From positions 1,774 through 65,773 of the forward strand of contig CAJNOL010000306.1 of NCBI GenBank assembly GCA_905250125.1: DNA of 64,000 nucleotides, given 5' to 3'. The notes under the pieces are model-generated. The model saw nothing but the letters and a program-made list of their open reading frames with translations. It ran no database searches and was not told where the DNA came from. Each line of letters begins with the position of its first letter. Position 1 is the stretch's first letter. Below, one piece after another: positions 48,540-60,826 of the stretch. The DNA comes from Rotaria sordida. Its lineage: Eukaryota; Rotifera; Eurotatoria; Philodinida; Philodinidae. A program made the position numbers and the translations under genes.

Positions 48540-49085
48540 TGACGACCATGCTCAACATTAACATTTTCCAGTGAAGTAGTATTAGCAAAAAAAAAAGGGA
48601 CGGAAGAAAGAAAGAGAACAACTACTACTACTAGAGAAAAAGAAAGAAAGAGTGAGAAAAAGTATGCCGCATACTGAAGATGATTACGAAACAGACGCCG
48701 AGAAGAAAATGTGCTCAACGCAAAAGAGGATCGAGAATGCGGTTAGATGCGTGCTTTCATATCTTTTTTTTTCTAGAAGTGAAAATGGGTAAATAATCAT
48801 AGTAAAAAAGACTTTGTACGCTTAGATTTCCAAAGAAATGAAGTATAATAATGTTCCTAGTAAGATTGATCAAGATAGAATCCTTCTATCCATCAGCCTA
48901 TTCATTTGTTTATGTTAGTTCTATGATGTATGGCATACTATTTCTTTTTAATAACTTCTTAGCTGTCAATAAGAAGTCATATCGTCTATGAATAATGACA
49001 AATAATTTTCATCTATTTCTTTTCTTTTTTTTTTTTATTTCAGAAATATTATTTCATAGTAATTGATAATGATCATACAATTGTA

Positions 49086-50726
49086 ATGTTCTGCAATTTT
49101 TTCTTTGTAACATTATATCTTAACATCTTTTTATTGCCAATGAATATTAATAGTGATGAATGCGAATTTTTAAATATGTGTAAATGCACAAATTTTCCAC
49201 TTTTTACATTAATTGATACGAGTTATTTATCTAAACCACGATCATTATTAAATCAAGATTTATTTTGTACATATTCAAGTGAATATATAAATGAAACAAA
49301 ATTAACAACATTTGATCAATTTAAATATTTTTATTATCGTTTTCGTACATTAACATTTGCAAATTATCCATATATACCAACAAAAGCATTTCGTTTTATT
49401 CATTTTGAAAGTCAAACTGTTAAAAAAACGCATAAAATAAATAATCGAAATGTTATTGCATTTGTTAATATTAAACAAACACAATCAGGTATATTTGAAG
49501 AATTAAGTCTATCAGATTCTCAGGAACAACTTATTATATCATTTCTTAATTCACCATTATTAATCTATACGAATGGTGCTCTTTCAAAATTAAATTGTTA
49601 TGAATTAAAATTACATAATACAAATCCAAAAATCCCCATAGATTTTTTTTATAATACTCATTTTATTCATCATTTAATTATTGATAATCCTTCATTTACC
49701 GGTTTTCTTCCATCATCAAATACATTTACTTTTCAAGTTTATGAACTTTCAATAAAAGATATAAGTGTTCGTCATTTACAAGGAAAACATTTTCCTATTA
49801 TATTCAATTCAGTTAAAGAATTAAAACTTGAAAATTATTATGTCAATGGTGGTTTTCAGTCATTTAATAATCGAGAATTAGCTCAACGATTTCCACAATT
49901 ACGGACATTAAAAATATTTTCACGTTCAATTCAACATATAACTAAGCGAATGTTTCAACATTTAAATCAATTAGAATATTTAATATTAGATGGTATAACA
50001 ACCATTGAAAATGAAGCTTTTTTTAATTTATATAATTTAAAAGAATTAAATCTTGGTCGAAATATTCTTCGTCTTGATCGATATGCATTTTTATATATGA
50101 ATACAAATTTACTTTTATTAAATGAAAGTATTGATTTTCAATTAAATGATGAAAAACATTTTTGTGTATTCGCTCAATTTTCTCCATCAACTAATTTAAA
50201 AACATTTATAAAATTTCCAAAAAATTTATATACATGTTCATGTACTATCCGTTATTTATATCGACATATAGATAAATCATTTATGTCAATGACACCAAAT
50301 TGTTATTCAAATTCAAGTTTATATATTTTAGCACAAGAAGAACGTTTATGTTATTTTGAACAACGTTTACTTCAATGTCATGTTTTACCAGATGAAGGTA
50401 TAACTATTTATGGTAAACATTATAATGTTTCATATTTTTATCAACAACAAATAGCAAAACAACGTAATAAATTTACAATATTTTATCGTTATAGAATTTA
50501 TTTTCTTATATTATTACCAGTATTAATTATCAGTATATGTTTAACTTTATTTATAATACGACAAAAAAAACGATATAATGCCAGTACATATAGACATTTA
50601 AATCGTTTAATAAAACGGCAAAGATTAACAAGATCTGATGATGTAACAATGGATATAATTTATCATCGTACAAATGGTCATCAAGATCTTAGATCATCAA
50701 CAATACCTATTTCAACTAAAGTTTAA
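49086..50726 (+). CDS. Leucine-rich-repeat type I membrane protein
   Basis: A single-exon coding frame of 546 residues. An N-terminal signal (FFFVTLYLNIFLLPM) precedes a Cys-rich cap (CEFLNMCKCTNF). Irregular leucine-rich repeats follow; the clearest, about residues 270-345, are FPQLRTLKIFSRSIQHITKRMF, LNQLEYLILDGITTIENEAF and LYNLKELNLGRNILRLDRYAF. A C-terminal cysteine cap (YTCSCTIRYLYRHI ... CYSNSS) closes the ectodomain. A membrane helix lies at about residues 470-491 (YFLILLPVLIISICLTLFII), followed by a basic tail of about 50 residues with no TIR or kinase domain. The layout suits an adhesion or receptor-type surface protein; no orthologue is recognised. The acceptor at about 49043 suggests a non-coding first exon. 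Confidence 0.85.
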   Translation: MFCNFFFVTLYLNIFLLPMNINSDECEFLNMCKCTNFPLFTLIDTSYLSKPRSLLNQDLFCTYSSEYINETKLTTFDQFKYFYYRFRTLTFANYPYIPTKAFRFIHFESQTVKKTHKINNRNVIAFVNIKQTQSGIFEELSLSDSQEQLIISFLNSPLLIYTNGALSKLNCYELKLHNTNPKIPIDFFYNTHFIHHLIIDNPSFTGFLPSSNTFTFQVYELSIKDISVRHLQGKHFPIIFNSVKELKLENYYVNGGFQSFNNRELAQRFPQLRTLKIFSRSIQHITKRMFQHLNQLEYLILDGITTIENEAFFNLYNLKELNLGRNILRLDRYAFLYMNTNLLLLNESIDFQLNDEKHFCVFAQFSPSTNLKTFIKFPKNLYTCSCTIRYLYRHIDKSFMSMTPNCYSNSSLYILAQEERLCYFEQRLLQCHVLPDEGITIYGKHYNVSYFYQQQIAKQRNKFTIFYRYRIYFLILLPVLIISICLTLFIIRQKKRYNASTYRHLNRLIKRQRLTRSDDVTMDIIYHRTNGHQDLRSSTIPISTKV

Positions 50727-50891
50727 ATTGTCAGATTAATTAGAAATAAAGAAGAAATCTATTCAGGGAATTGAACTATTTTTTATTATCTGTTTAAGCT
50801 AATTCCAAAATAAAAAAAAAATACATTATAGATTATTTTCTTTGGATCTGTTGTTGTCTTTTTTTAAATAATTTAAATAAAACTAGTGTCA

Positions 50892-52104
50892 TTAATTGAA
50901 ATTACCGAGACGACGTGAAGGTCGTTGATCTGAACTAGGAAAATTACGATTAATAGCTGATGGTGTTGCACTTCGACGACCACTTAAATTTGAAGCTACT
51001 GCTGCACGAGTATTTGGTGATCGATATCGAGGATTAAAAGGTTGAAATGTTGATGCTGTTACACGAGTTGCACCACCAGCAAAAAATGGAGAAGTTGATG
51101 GAGGTGGTAATGAACTTAAGTAAAAATATTACAAAAAGAAAAACTAAAAAATTTAATTGAATCTAAAATATTTATACTTACCAGGGATCTCGACAACACA
51201 ATAGATTCGTATCGAAGCAACACATATCTCCAGCTCCACTTCGTAGAAGATTATTACCTTCTATAAAAAAGAAAAAGGAAAAAATTAATAATATTTTTCA
51301 TAATATTCAAAAATAGTTATTACCTTTACTAAGTTTAAATGCATCCACAAGATATTCAAAATGTTTCATTTTAGCTCGAAGTAATAATAATTCTTCACTT
51401 TGTTCATTTAAAACATAATTTTGATGATCAAGAGTTTCCATACATTGTTCTAACATCTATAAATTGATTTCAATAAATATGAATTCAAAAAAGAAAACAA
51501 AAAAAAAAAAGAAAGAAGAATATTTATACAAATTGATATTGTAAAATTTGCTCTTGTACACCCATTTGACCTTGCAGTAAATGTGTACCCATTTGTGTAA
51601 GATTTATTGTCTAAATAAAAATATAAAATGTATTTAAATTTGCCAAAAAAAAAAACGCAAAATTAAAATAAAATATTTCTCTTCTTACAGCATTTCTTCG
51701 TTCTTCGTTTTCATTTTCAAGTTGCGCTAATCGTCGTCGATAAGCTTCAAATTGAGCATTTTGTGCTTGATTTTGTGCCTTTGAATTTTTTTTTCAAAGA
51801 AATTAATCATTATCTGTTTTTATAAATTACATACTACATTGGCTGCCGTTGGATTGATCGGTGAAGTAGTAGTTCCAGCATACATATTCGTTGGAACACC
51901 AGTACCTCGACCCAATGGTTGGGTTGAAGGAAAAGGTGTAGAAGGTGATTGTGGAATAGGTGGAGCTCGATTACCAAATGCCGCTGTTGTATTGTATGGT
52001 AAACCTGTTGAACCACCACCAAAAGGCACTGATCCTGACGGTGCATCGGTAGCTCGAGGCCATACATCATAGGCTGCTGTTGACGGAAAAGGTGTAGACA
52101 TCAT
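50892..52104 (-). CDS. Unrecognised Pro-rich/coiled-coil protein
   Basis: Six exons (52104-51835, 51778-51689, 51610-51530, 51456-51324, 51260-51182, 51114-50892) total 876 bases, 291 residues with all phases consistent. The N-terminal 90 residues are rich in Pro, Gly, Ser and Thr. A Gln/Asn/Glu-rich segment likely to form coiled coil follows (AQNQAQNAQFEAYRRRLAQLENENEERRNA region to about residue 190, with LLLLRAKMKHFEYLVDAF). Next comes a compact cysteine motif made partly across a splice site (DMCCFDTNLLCCRDPC), then a basic Ser/Pro-rich tail ending RRLGNFN. I do not recognise the family. It is cytosolic by appearance, and the doubled cysteines could be lipidated or bind metal. It is head-to-head with the NHL-repeat gene, 266 bases away. 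Confidence 0.75.
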
Positions 52105-52370
52105 ACTTTTTCGCCTGAAAAACGGCTACGAAGAATCGTAATGAACAGAAACTTTCATTTTTATGTTGCCTTGACAGACAAGAGAAATGTGTGCACTCAG
52201 GTGTATCGATAAAACGACATATGCATGAAGATAAAATATCGCCTCGCATAGAATGACTCATTACATAGGCTTGACATTACTATATTGTATATATATATGT
52301 ATACATATGTAATATATATGTATATATTTATTGATCACCGCTTTCGATTAGAGTGTACTTTGCTTTAGTT
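52105..52370. promoter_or_regulatory. Candidate bidirectional promoter
   Basis: Only 266 bases separate the start codons of two divergent genes. The gap contains a TATATATATATG/TATACATATGTAATATATATG tract at about 52286-52328 that could supply TATA-like signals in both directions. No initiation site can be read from sequence alone. Confidence 0.5.
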
Positions 52371-54261
52371 ATGGCCGATGAATTCGACCCATTAAAACAA
52401 ACCATGGATAAACCAGTTGAACAGTTATATCGTAAAAAAATAAAATTATTTTTAGTTTAATTAATAATTAATATATTTTATTTAATAAAATAGCAACAAT
52501 ACAAAAAAATACAGAAAATAAGGAAGATGATCTTCTTCGACCTCAATTTGAAAATATTTTCAAAACAGAATTTAATCAAACAAACACATCTACGGAACAA
52601 AAATCACAAGAAAACGTACATCAAAAGCTTAATCATACACAAAATGCATCGAAAATTCCGGCTCAATCAACAAATCCATTTGAAGAAGATGTTAAAAAAT
52701 CATCACGTCCAATTCATGCTACTGAACAGTTTTCACAAGAACAAACGAGAACAGCAGTATCTGAACAACAAAAACAACTGCATTGTCAAGATGGTCAAGG
52801 TTATTATAGTAAGTGTTTTTATACGTCAATTTTGGTTTTTTTTTTCTTCCTATTTATTCTTAATAGATCAAGATTACGACACAACAGAAGCAGAAGGTAG
52901 TTACTATGATGAATATTACGAAGATGTATCATTATATAAAAAGAAAGGACTTTCTGTGAGTATTTTTTTTTCTTACTTTTCATATTAACAAATATGATTC
53001 ATATTTAGGGAAAAATGGATCGTCTTATTCAACGATTTCCAGTTTTAAGTCTTTTCTATAAACCAACAACATTAGATCCATCGCAAGCCTATGAATCTAA
53101 AGATGAACATGAATATACTGAACAATTAGTCGAAAATGATAAAGAACCAGAATTGGTTGATGAAAATCAATTACCATATGAATTAGAACCTGATGATTTA
53201 GCTTTACATGAACGTTATTCAAATAAACTACGTACACAAATAATAGATCTTCCAATGAAAGATCAACGACAACCAATTGATGTATGTATTCATCATGACA
53301 CTTATACATTATATTCATGTGATGTTGGTCGAAGTATTGTGGAAATATTTGATATGTATGGAAAACTTCAACATACTATTAATGATTCAACAATAAGTAA
53401 ATTTCAACCAACAGCTATTGCTGTTGCATATGATGGTACAATAATACTTTCAAGTCATTTTCGTCATTGTCTTTATATGTATTCACCTGATGATTTACAA
53501 GTACCAGAATATGCTTCACAAAATGAAATTTTACATGATGGATATCATTTTAAACAATATAAATTAGGTACACCTGGTCATGAAATACATCAATTTCATC
53601 ATCCAGCTGGTATTGCTATTGATTTTACTGATGGTTATTTATATGTTTGTGATCGAGGAAATTTTCGTATACAAGTTATGCGACCAGAAGGAGTATGTGA
53701 ACGAATTATTGATTTACTAGCATATCATGAGGAAGAAGAATATCAAATAGCTCCTATGCAAATAGCTCATCAAACAAATACAGAACAAATTGTTTGTATT
53801 GTTGATCAGGGTGATGCTATATGTTTTGTTCCAAAACATGCTGATGGGTAAGAAAAAAGTTTTCTATTTTTCAATTAAACATATATATCTATTTATCTGT
53901 TTATTTATATAGACCAACATATGTTGAACCATTCTATATTACTGATAATAATGGATTAGGTATTCAAGGTGCTTCTGGTATAGCTGTAGATTCTAATGAT
54001 CGAATTTTTATATCGGATACATGTCATCATCGTATTATTATTTGTACACCTGAAGGTGATTATATAACACATTTTGGTGTAGAAGGTACTGGACCAGGTG
54101 GATTAAAACGTCCATGTGGTTTAGATGTAACAATGGATGGAACGGTTGTTGTTGCTGATAGTGGAAATAAACGATTACAATTATTTGGTTCAGTACGTGA
54201 ACAAACAATTGACGAAAATCAAGCTTCAACAAAAGAATCGCATAATAAAAATAGTTCATGA
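52371..54261 (+). CDS. NHL-repeat protein
   Basis: Five exons (52371-52431, 52494-52808, 52867-52955, 53009-53847, 53913-54261) total 1653 bases, 550 residues. The first 150 residues are polar, with an acidic Tyr-rich patch (AEGSYYDEYYEDVS), and look disordered. The rest is a beta-propeller of NHL-type repeats: QPIDVCIHHDTYTLYSCDVG, QPTAIAVAYDGTIILSS, HHPAGIAIDFTDGYLYVCDR (then GNFRIQVMRPEG), GASGIAVDSNDRIFISDTCH and RPCGLDVTMDGTVVVADSGN (then KRLQLF). In TRIM-NHL proteins this propeller binds RNA or protein partners. Here no RING, B-box or membrane segment accompanies it, so it may act as a scaffold. The start is the first Met of the short first exon. Confidence 0.85.
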
Positions 54262-56862
54262 AACAAATACAGAAAATACTAAAAATTTAAAACAATTTTA
54301 CTAATAAACTCTTCTCGTTTTTTTTATTCTTCTCAAAATATTTATTGATAAATCGTCAATAAAGTTCAGTATTCATCGTTGAAATAATGATTAACACTAA
54401 CATCATTTTAAATTCTTCGTTAAAGACATTATATTCTATCTGATAATAATGATGATTTTGTAATCAATTTATTATAATTTATGAAGTATATTAAATGTAA
54501 TTGAGTAGCTAAAAAAAACACATATTACTCGATTTAAGAAATAGCATGTAATATATTTTAATGTACACTAACAAAAAAATATTTTTATAAGGAATTATTA
54601 ATATAAGAACCGATGATCGAAAATTAATTTGACAAAAAATGTTCATTCGTTTTTCAATCTCTTAAAGGAATCTGTAGAAATTTTAAAACATTGAATTACA
54701 ATCAAAATTTTGTATTGCTTCCAAATATAAGTTAAAAATTTTTAAAGGACTTCTCACTTAGGGGGATGTAGAGAAGGTCTCACGCCCATGCTCTTTGTTG
54801 CGAAATAAATAATATGACATGAATGTTCGAAAAATAATGATTAACAAATAATTAATGGTTTTCTTTGTAGCTTCGTTCACTTTTTGTTTCGAGCGCTAGA
54901 ATCTGTTGATTTCCAAGATTGTTTTCTTTTGAAATCTAAATTATACATTTATTTTCTTGTTTTTTTTTTAAATAGACAACATATTTAAGATCTTCAAATT
55001 TTTTTACTATTCGATTTAAATTCTATTTGAATTCAATATGATTCAATCACTTGAATATAAGAAAATGAATTCTTTTTTCTTAAATAAGTTTCAAAAATAT
55101 TTGACTAAAATTTCTTTTTATTATTAATAGTTAAAATAAATTCTTGTAAAATAAAATAAATATCTTTAAGGTAGATTATAAGTCAATACCTTCCAATTGT
55201 AAATCACGATAATGTACTAATTCATTTTGTCAATTCCATATTTGATTCAAACAATTGATTGTATGAGTAGTTGAAGAAGTAGAAAAAAACATCAATTTGA
55301 AAAATTTTATCAAACATTACATACATAACTTGACCATTAGAACAACGAATCATATCGAAGAGTTTTTAAAACAATATGAGATTTTTTAAATTTTATTATG
55401 TCTCTTTATAGCAGACAACATAATATGTTTACAATTCGAAATATCTAATTATATTTACAGTAAAATCACTCTATTATAAACACCATGGGAACTATTAAAA
55501 AGGGTTCACTATACGAGGATGTTCAATTTAGAAAATTGACGTATGATTTGCTGTGAAATGAAGAAATTGCTTCAGAATATTTAGTTTTGGAGTCATATCG
55601 ATGTTAATTAAGTTTGATTTTAACTCATTAATTAATTTAATTTTTTCTTGCAAAGTAAACTCGTATCGTGATATCATTCTTTTCTTAACATGTAGAGCAG
55701 TTGCATCATACATAAAATATGCATAATCGTAGTTCAATAGAAACAGATCAAACAAAAAATATTGCACATGTGTTCACATTAGAGAGGTTATAATAGCAAG
55801 AGGGACAACAAAAAAAGGTGTGCATTGTTCAAAATAACGAGATATTCACATTAGAAAGAAATATTTTGCCTAAAAAGTGTTCCATCGAACTTGAATTCAT
55901 TCATAATTAGAAGATGTTCACTAGTAGAGGTTTTACTATACTTTGAATAATTAGTAAATGAATTCAAAATAATTACCGGATGTGATAATTTTTGACTTTT
56001 GCAAACATTACAATTACTCATATTATCACTGTAAGTAATTGACAGAAAATCTAACTTCAGAATGAACATTACTAAAATATTAATTCTATAGAATTTCATG
56101 ATAAATTTAAAAATATATGATGACAAATACAAGCTAAAGATAGTCCATTTTTCTTTTGTCATAACATTAATATAATTAATTTCTTTTATCTCTCTTGAAT
56201 ATATTAAGAAATGTCAATAGGTACAAATGTATTTATGTTTGTCAAGTAGTTTTTATTAAATAAATATGTTTACGATATATACATGAAAAAAATCACAATA
56301 AAACGAATTTTTTTTAAAGTCTATTTGCTTGAGTGCTGATCTTTTTTTTTTTTATTGAATACAAGTACACACAAAAGAAGAACGAACAATTCAAATGATT
56401 ACATTTCTTGTTTTCCATTTTCGAATAATTCGATATAATACAAACAAATTATTATGAAAATTTCATCAATCTTAATCATTTTCTTTTTACTTACAGATAT
56501 TCTTGCTAAGAGTATCATTCCCTGTTAACAGTTTTTATTTTTTCTTAAGCACTACTTGTACGTAATGAGAATCATAGAATTTCATTCTCTTATATTAATG
56601 ATGTTTACTTAGATTCAATACACAAAAAAAAAAATCGGATACATAGAATGCACGCATATATATATATATATTCTTCGTTAGTCTGTTTAATATAGTAGAA
56701 TTATAGACAAGAAAAATCTCATATATAGAATAATTTGTTGGTTTTTTTTGTATAGACAGAAGAAAAAAAAAATAAGCAAACTGGCTAAAGGAAAAACTAA
56801 CGAGAAATTAAAGGTTTATTTGATTATCGAAAAGAATTATGTTCTATACAAATAATAATCAC
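54262..56862. other. Gene-free region with a pogo-like remnant
   Basis: AT-rich spacer between convergent genes. Besides the element at 55459-55942, I see only homopolymer runs, an (AT)n run near 56658-56671 and motif-free short frames. Confidence 0.5.
55459..55942 (-). mobile_element. Pogo/Tigger-like DNA transposon remnant
   Basis: The left end CAGTAAAATCACTCTATTAT and the inverse of the right end (TAGTAAAACCTCTACTAGTG) resemble pogo/Tigger terminal repeats (CAGTAAAACC-TCGTTATAA type), next to TA dinucleotides. Inside, a minus-strand frame (55528-55767) contains KKRMISRYEFTLQEKIKLIN, which recalls the N-terminal helix-turn-helix of CENP-B/pogo transposases. The catalytic domain is missing. 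Confidence 0.45.
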
Positions 56863-57783
56863 TTAATTTCGTCGTAAAGCTTCTAAACGAGCTTCTAAAT
56901 CAGCATCAGCAGTTGATATTGCTTGTGCTTGTTGACCTTGACCAGGATTAGCTACACGACTTGCTAAAGCACCATTTTGTGCGGCTACAATAAAAATCAA
57001 TCAATCAATGATTTCTTTTTATACAGAATAACTTACTAGGAATTTGATTAGCAATATTAATATTAAGTTCATTAAGTACTTGATCAACAAGTTCATCACT
57101 AGAAAATTAATTTTGAATTAAGATACAAAAATTTTTCGTTTATACTATTTTCTTACGTTGCTTCTTCATCTTCATCACCTTCAAAAACAGCATCCATAGC
57201 ATCATTCATCATTTCTTGTTTTATATTATTAGCAGTCATATTTTGTTCAAACATTTGCATTGTTTTTTGAAAATCTTGTAATGGCATCTTAATAACAAAA
57301 AAAAAAGAAAATATTCGATTAAATATTTATAAAAAAAAAAAAAAAGAATAATATAATAAAAAAAAAAGTAAACCATTCGATTTAATCTTGCTAATGTTTT
57401 TGTTGTTTTAACCATAACACTAGCCATTGTCATTTGAGCATTCATTGATGATGCTTCAGATTCAAGTGTTGATAATGTTGCATCCATAGCACCTAATTTA
57501 TTTATTTGATTTCGTTGATTAACAATATTTTTTGCATATGTTCGTAAAGCTTTCTATTTATTGAAGAACAATTAAATGAGAATTATAATTTAATATAACT
57601 ACAAAATACCTGTTCGCCTTTAGCAGCTAATTTTCGAATTTCATTCTCATTTCGTGTTTTTTCATTATTTAAACGATTTTTTTCACGTTCAAGTTCACGT
57701 CTAGCTCGTCGAATAGCTCGTTTATTTTCTTGCATGATTTCTTTTGGTGTTTTTGTATGAAAGAATTCTTTTAGTTTTTCCAT
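56863..57783 (-). CDS. CHMP2: Charged multivesicular body protein 2 (ESCRT-III, Vps2)
   Basis: Five exons (57783-57610, 57553-57374, 57287-57157, 57098-57037, 56984-56863) total 669 bases, 222 residues, the exact usual CHMP2A length. The basic alpha1-alpha2 hairpin reads KTPKEIMQENKRAIRRARREL, then EIRKLAAKGEQ. The middle has MASVMVKTTKTLARLNRMM and FQKTMQMFEQ. The acidic part is KQEMMNDAMDAVFEGDEDEEA, and the C-terminal MIT-interacting motif is ADLEARLEALRRN. The product is the ESCRT-III subunit that recruits VPS4 through that motif for membrane scission. The C-terminus and the start resemble CHMP2A, while some middle residues resemble CHMP2B, so I leave the paralogue open. Confidence 0.92.
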
Positions 57784-59626
57784 AATGAATAATTATAGTT
57801 GATGATTAAATTTGATTTTAAAAAAATCTATTGAATACAGTTCTAAAGACAATTATGGTAAGAAAAATTAGTTAAACAAAAAAAAAGAAATTTGAATGAA
57901 TGAACGATAGTATTCGAATAAATCATTGAGACAGACAGCTTTTTTTATTTCATGAGTCATGTCAGAGTGGAATCTTAACCAATAAGATTTTCATATATTC
58001 ATTATTATTATTGACTAGTTATATTTGTATATAAATAATTAATATATATTTCTTTCAAAAATATAGTAAAGAACATAAATTGTGATCGAAAGATGTCACT
58101 AGTAAATAGACATTATATTTGTTGGTCTTCTTTAATCGTTATAGAACTCAGAATAATCAGTATTTGAACTAATCGTTGCTGCATTTTGTCAGCATTTGTC
58201 TTTTTGTGATTTCGACTCTCTAAAGAAGAGTTTTCGATCTATTTTACTGAAAAATAGAATAATGGTAAAGCAGCAATATTCACAAATAAAGAAAGGAATT
58301 ACATTGTGGGTTTGCTCATTTTGTTGAAAATGTTTCTTAGGCATGTAAAGTTTAGCTACTGAAGATAAAGAAAACTTTCAGCAGTCTGTAGTTTATCTTG
58401 CTCAAATTTCTCTTACGGCTCTTCTGTACTTGTAATAAAGGAGTATTATTTCAAGTCATTGGCAATTTAATGTTCAACATTTAATCATACAAAATTTAAT
58501 ATTTCTTCAAGAATATTTTCTAAGTCGAATTCACTACGAAAATATTATTATTTACCACCGAAGTCAGTGAAACATGTTGACATTTGTACAAGAATTTCAA
58601 TGTATTGCTTAAATCTATCAATTTAATAAGACGAGAAACAAATGTTTGAGTCTAGCCTAGCCTATGATAACTGAATCTTGGTTAGACATCAGTCTACTCA
58701 AGTCTCATGACTTCGCCATCTATGAACACGTATAAAGAGTGTCGATACTTAAATAGTGCAAGCTAAAATAGTTGATTGGAGTAATAAGTCCCTTTTCAGA
58801 ACATCTTTAAATGATGAATACAATGCTTTTGCTCTTGTTGTTTATTGTGTTCATAGATTTTTTTTTGTTATATGACAAAGAAATAAAAGAGAAAAATATT
58901 GTCAGACTTTTAAAATAAGCTTCCTTCCTGTTTCATGCGCATGAATATAGATGTCAACTTACTTTAAAGATTGAACGAAAAATGTTGATATTTGGACAAG
59001 AAATATTATCGTATTTATAACAATTACCGAGCTCAGACAATCTTAGAGTTTAATTCTTACAGTGAAATTTAATTGTTATCTTATTTGTTCAGAAATTGAC
59101 TTTAGTTGAATACAATGTTCGATTTATAGATCTTGAAACAATCGATCATATATTTCTTCATTCATATAAATGGATATTTTTTTTCTTAGAAACATACATT
59201 GATAAATTTAGAAACGGCAATATCATCTAAACGATATTTTCTTCGCTTTCATGTTGTTGTTCTGCGAAGACTTCTATTACATCGTAGGGCAATAAAACGA
59301 TCACATCTCTATATAAAGTATTAAATCATGCCGATACGATGTTTTTTTGAGTGGATTGTAAAATTGAGTCTCAATGTATATAGATGATGGAGAATGAAGT
59401 AAATTTCAGAAATAATAAACATTTTTTAGAAGATATTGCATGTGTTAATTCTATGAAAACACGTTTTGTTTTTTTATTATTATTTATTCAAGCTAAAATT
59501 AAAAATAGTGAATTGAATTGTTAACAAGAAATATATTATGACATGTTAAAAATCCAGTTATTTTTCGTGTTAAAAACAATAGAACACATATTATCCAGGT
59601 TATTTGTTGATATTAATTAAACAAAA

Positions 59627-60007
59627 ATGTCAAGACGTCGAGTAATATTCATTGATCTAAATGCAATAGAATGTCGACTAAACGTAAAACTTTTATTCAA
59701 TTATTTATTCTGTATTAAAATAATTTCTATATATCATAGTAATACATCTACATGCTCTAAAGAAGTATCAATTGAATCACAAGGATTTAAAGTCAAATTT
59801 GAGGTTTCTTGTAAAAGACATGATTATTTTTTATTGTATGATCTAGAGAAAAAAGATTGCTACAGGTTACATTGGCCACATACCTTAATAGTATTAGATA
59901 TAATTGCTTGTCTGATAATTACAAGTCGGATAATCGCCATAATCAAGAAAATCGATATCAAAAATATAAAAATGAGTACTACTACTAGAGAAATCTTATT
60001 TATATAA
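59627..60007 (+). CDS. Possible small membrane protein, hypothetical
   Basis: A 126-residue open frame with a start codon preceded by AAACAAAA. It contains cysteines in a 40-residue stretch and one hydrophobic segment (TLIVLDIIACLIITSRIIAII). It is longer than most chance frames in this AT-rich DNA but has no recognised motif, and no splice sites support it. It may well be chance. Confidence 0.2.
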   Translation: MSRRRVIFIDLNAIECRLNVKLLFNYLFCIKIISIYHSNTSTCSKEVSIESQGFKVKFEVSCKRHDYFLLYDLEKKDCYRLHWPHTLIVLDIIACLIITSRIIAIIKKIDIKNIKMSTTTREILFI

Positions 60008-60584
60008 CAAATTTCTAAGTTCCAATAATCTGACATTTATTTTTTCAGCTTGTAGTATTATTTACGACAACTAGTTGAAGCGTGACATTTAGTTCATTAC
60101 GCTAATTAGTCAGTTAATGTTTGATGATATATTACATAATATATCTATTTTCGTTTCAGACACGTAGTGTTATAAGTGGATTAATCACACCAATGTCAAT
60201 ATTAAAATAATCATGTCATGATCTAAATAAGAAATGGAAAAATTCCATTCTGTTTCTTTTTCGATTCACATCTAACTTTACAGCTGATGATTGTGTTTTA
60301 TCCAAAATAAATTCTTGATATGCTTATAAAGAAGTAATCGTAAGTTGTTCTCTTGACTTAATTAATATTTCTATTGTAATAACCGTATAACATATTGTCA
60401 ATGCCAAATTCAATGATGCTTTCTCAGTATTATGAACTGAAAAAGTAAATTAAATCTACTTAGATACTGGATAAGTCGTCAGTAGACAAACAATTTAAGC
60501 CACGATTAGCCCATATAGAGAATAAGCGCAATATAAAATCTATGGAGCTATTGAAAATATAAGTGCAGACACTTATAATGTACG

Positions 60585-60611
60585 AACAACAACAACAACA
60601 ACAACAACAAC
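60585..60611. repeat. (CAA)n microsatellite
   Basis: About nine uninterrupted ACA units lie in the 3' flank of the SYTL gene. Confidence 0.9.
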
Positions 60612-60826
60612 TGGCTCAATTAGTGGAATTTCTGAACATTGTTAAATTAAAGAGACGTTTATTGAATTCTATAGGAAAATAAGAGCACCTTCTTGAATGA
60701 TAAGCACAAAAAAAACAACTCGATTTTGTTTTTTTTTTGTTTTGAAAATTCTTAATCAGTATGTCACTGTCTATAATAATCGTAATAGTAATAATAAAAA
60801 AGCACCGGCTATAAATATTTAGTAAA

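Larger units (their letters stand above)
44480..49085. other. Gene-free region with nested foldback elements
   Basis: About 4.6 kb without recognisable genes. It contains a small inverted-repeat element (44998-45170), a large palindromic element interrupted by another (45315-46585), and a (CGA)n run at 48516-48539. A splice acceptor (T-run then CAG, ending about 49043) precedes the next gene and suggests a 5'-UTR intron. Confidence 0.5.
57784..60826. other. Gene-free region
   Basis: AT-rich intergenic DNA of about 3 kb. A (CAA)n microsatellite lies at 60585-60611. One 126-residue plus-strand frame is described separately. Confidence 0.5.

Noticed and set aside
48506..48718. 70-residue minus-strand frame ending in a poly-Arg run
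   Set aside because: The Arg run is simply the (CGA)n microsatellite read in one frame; the rest has no motif.
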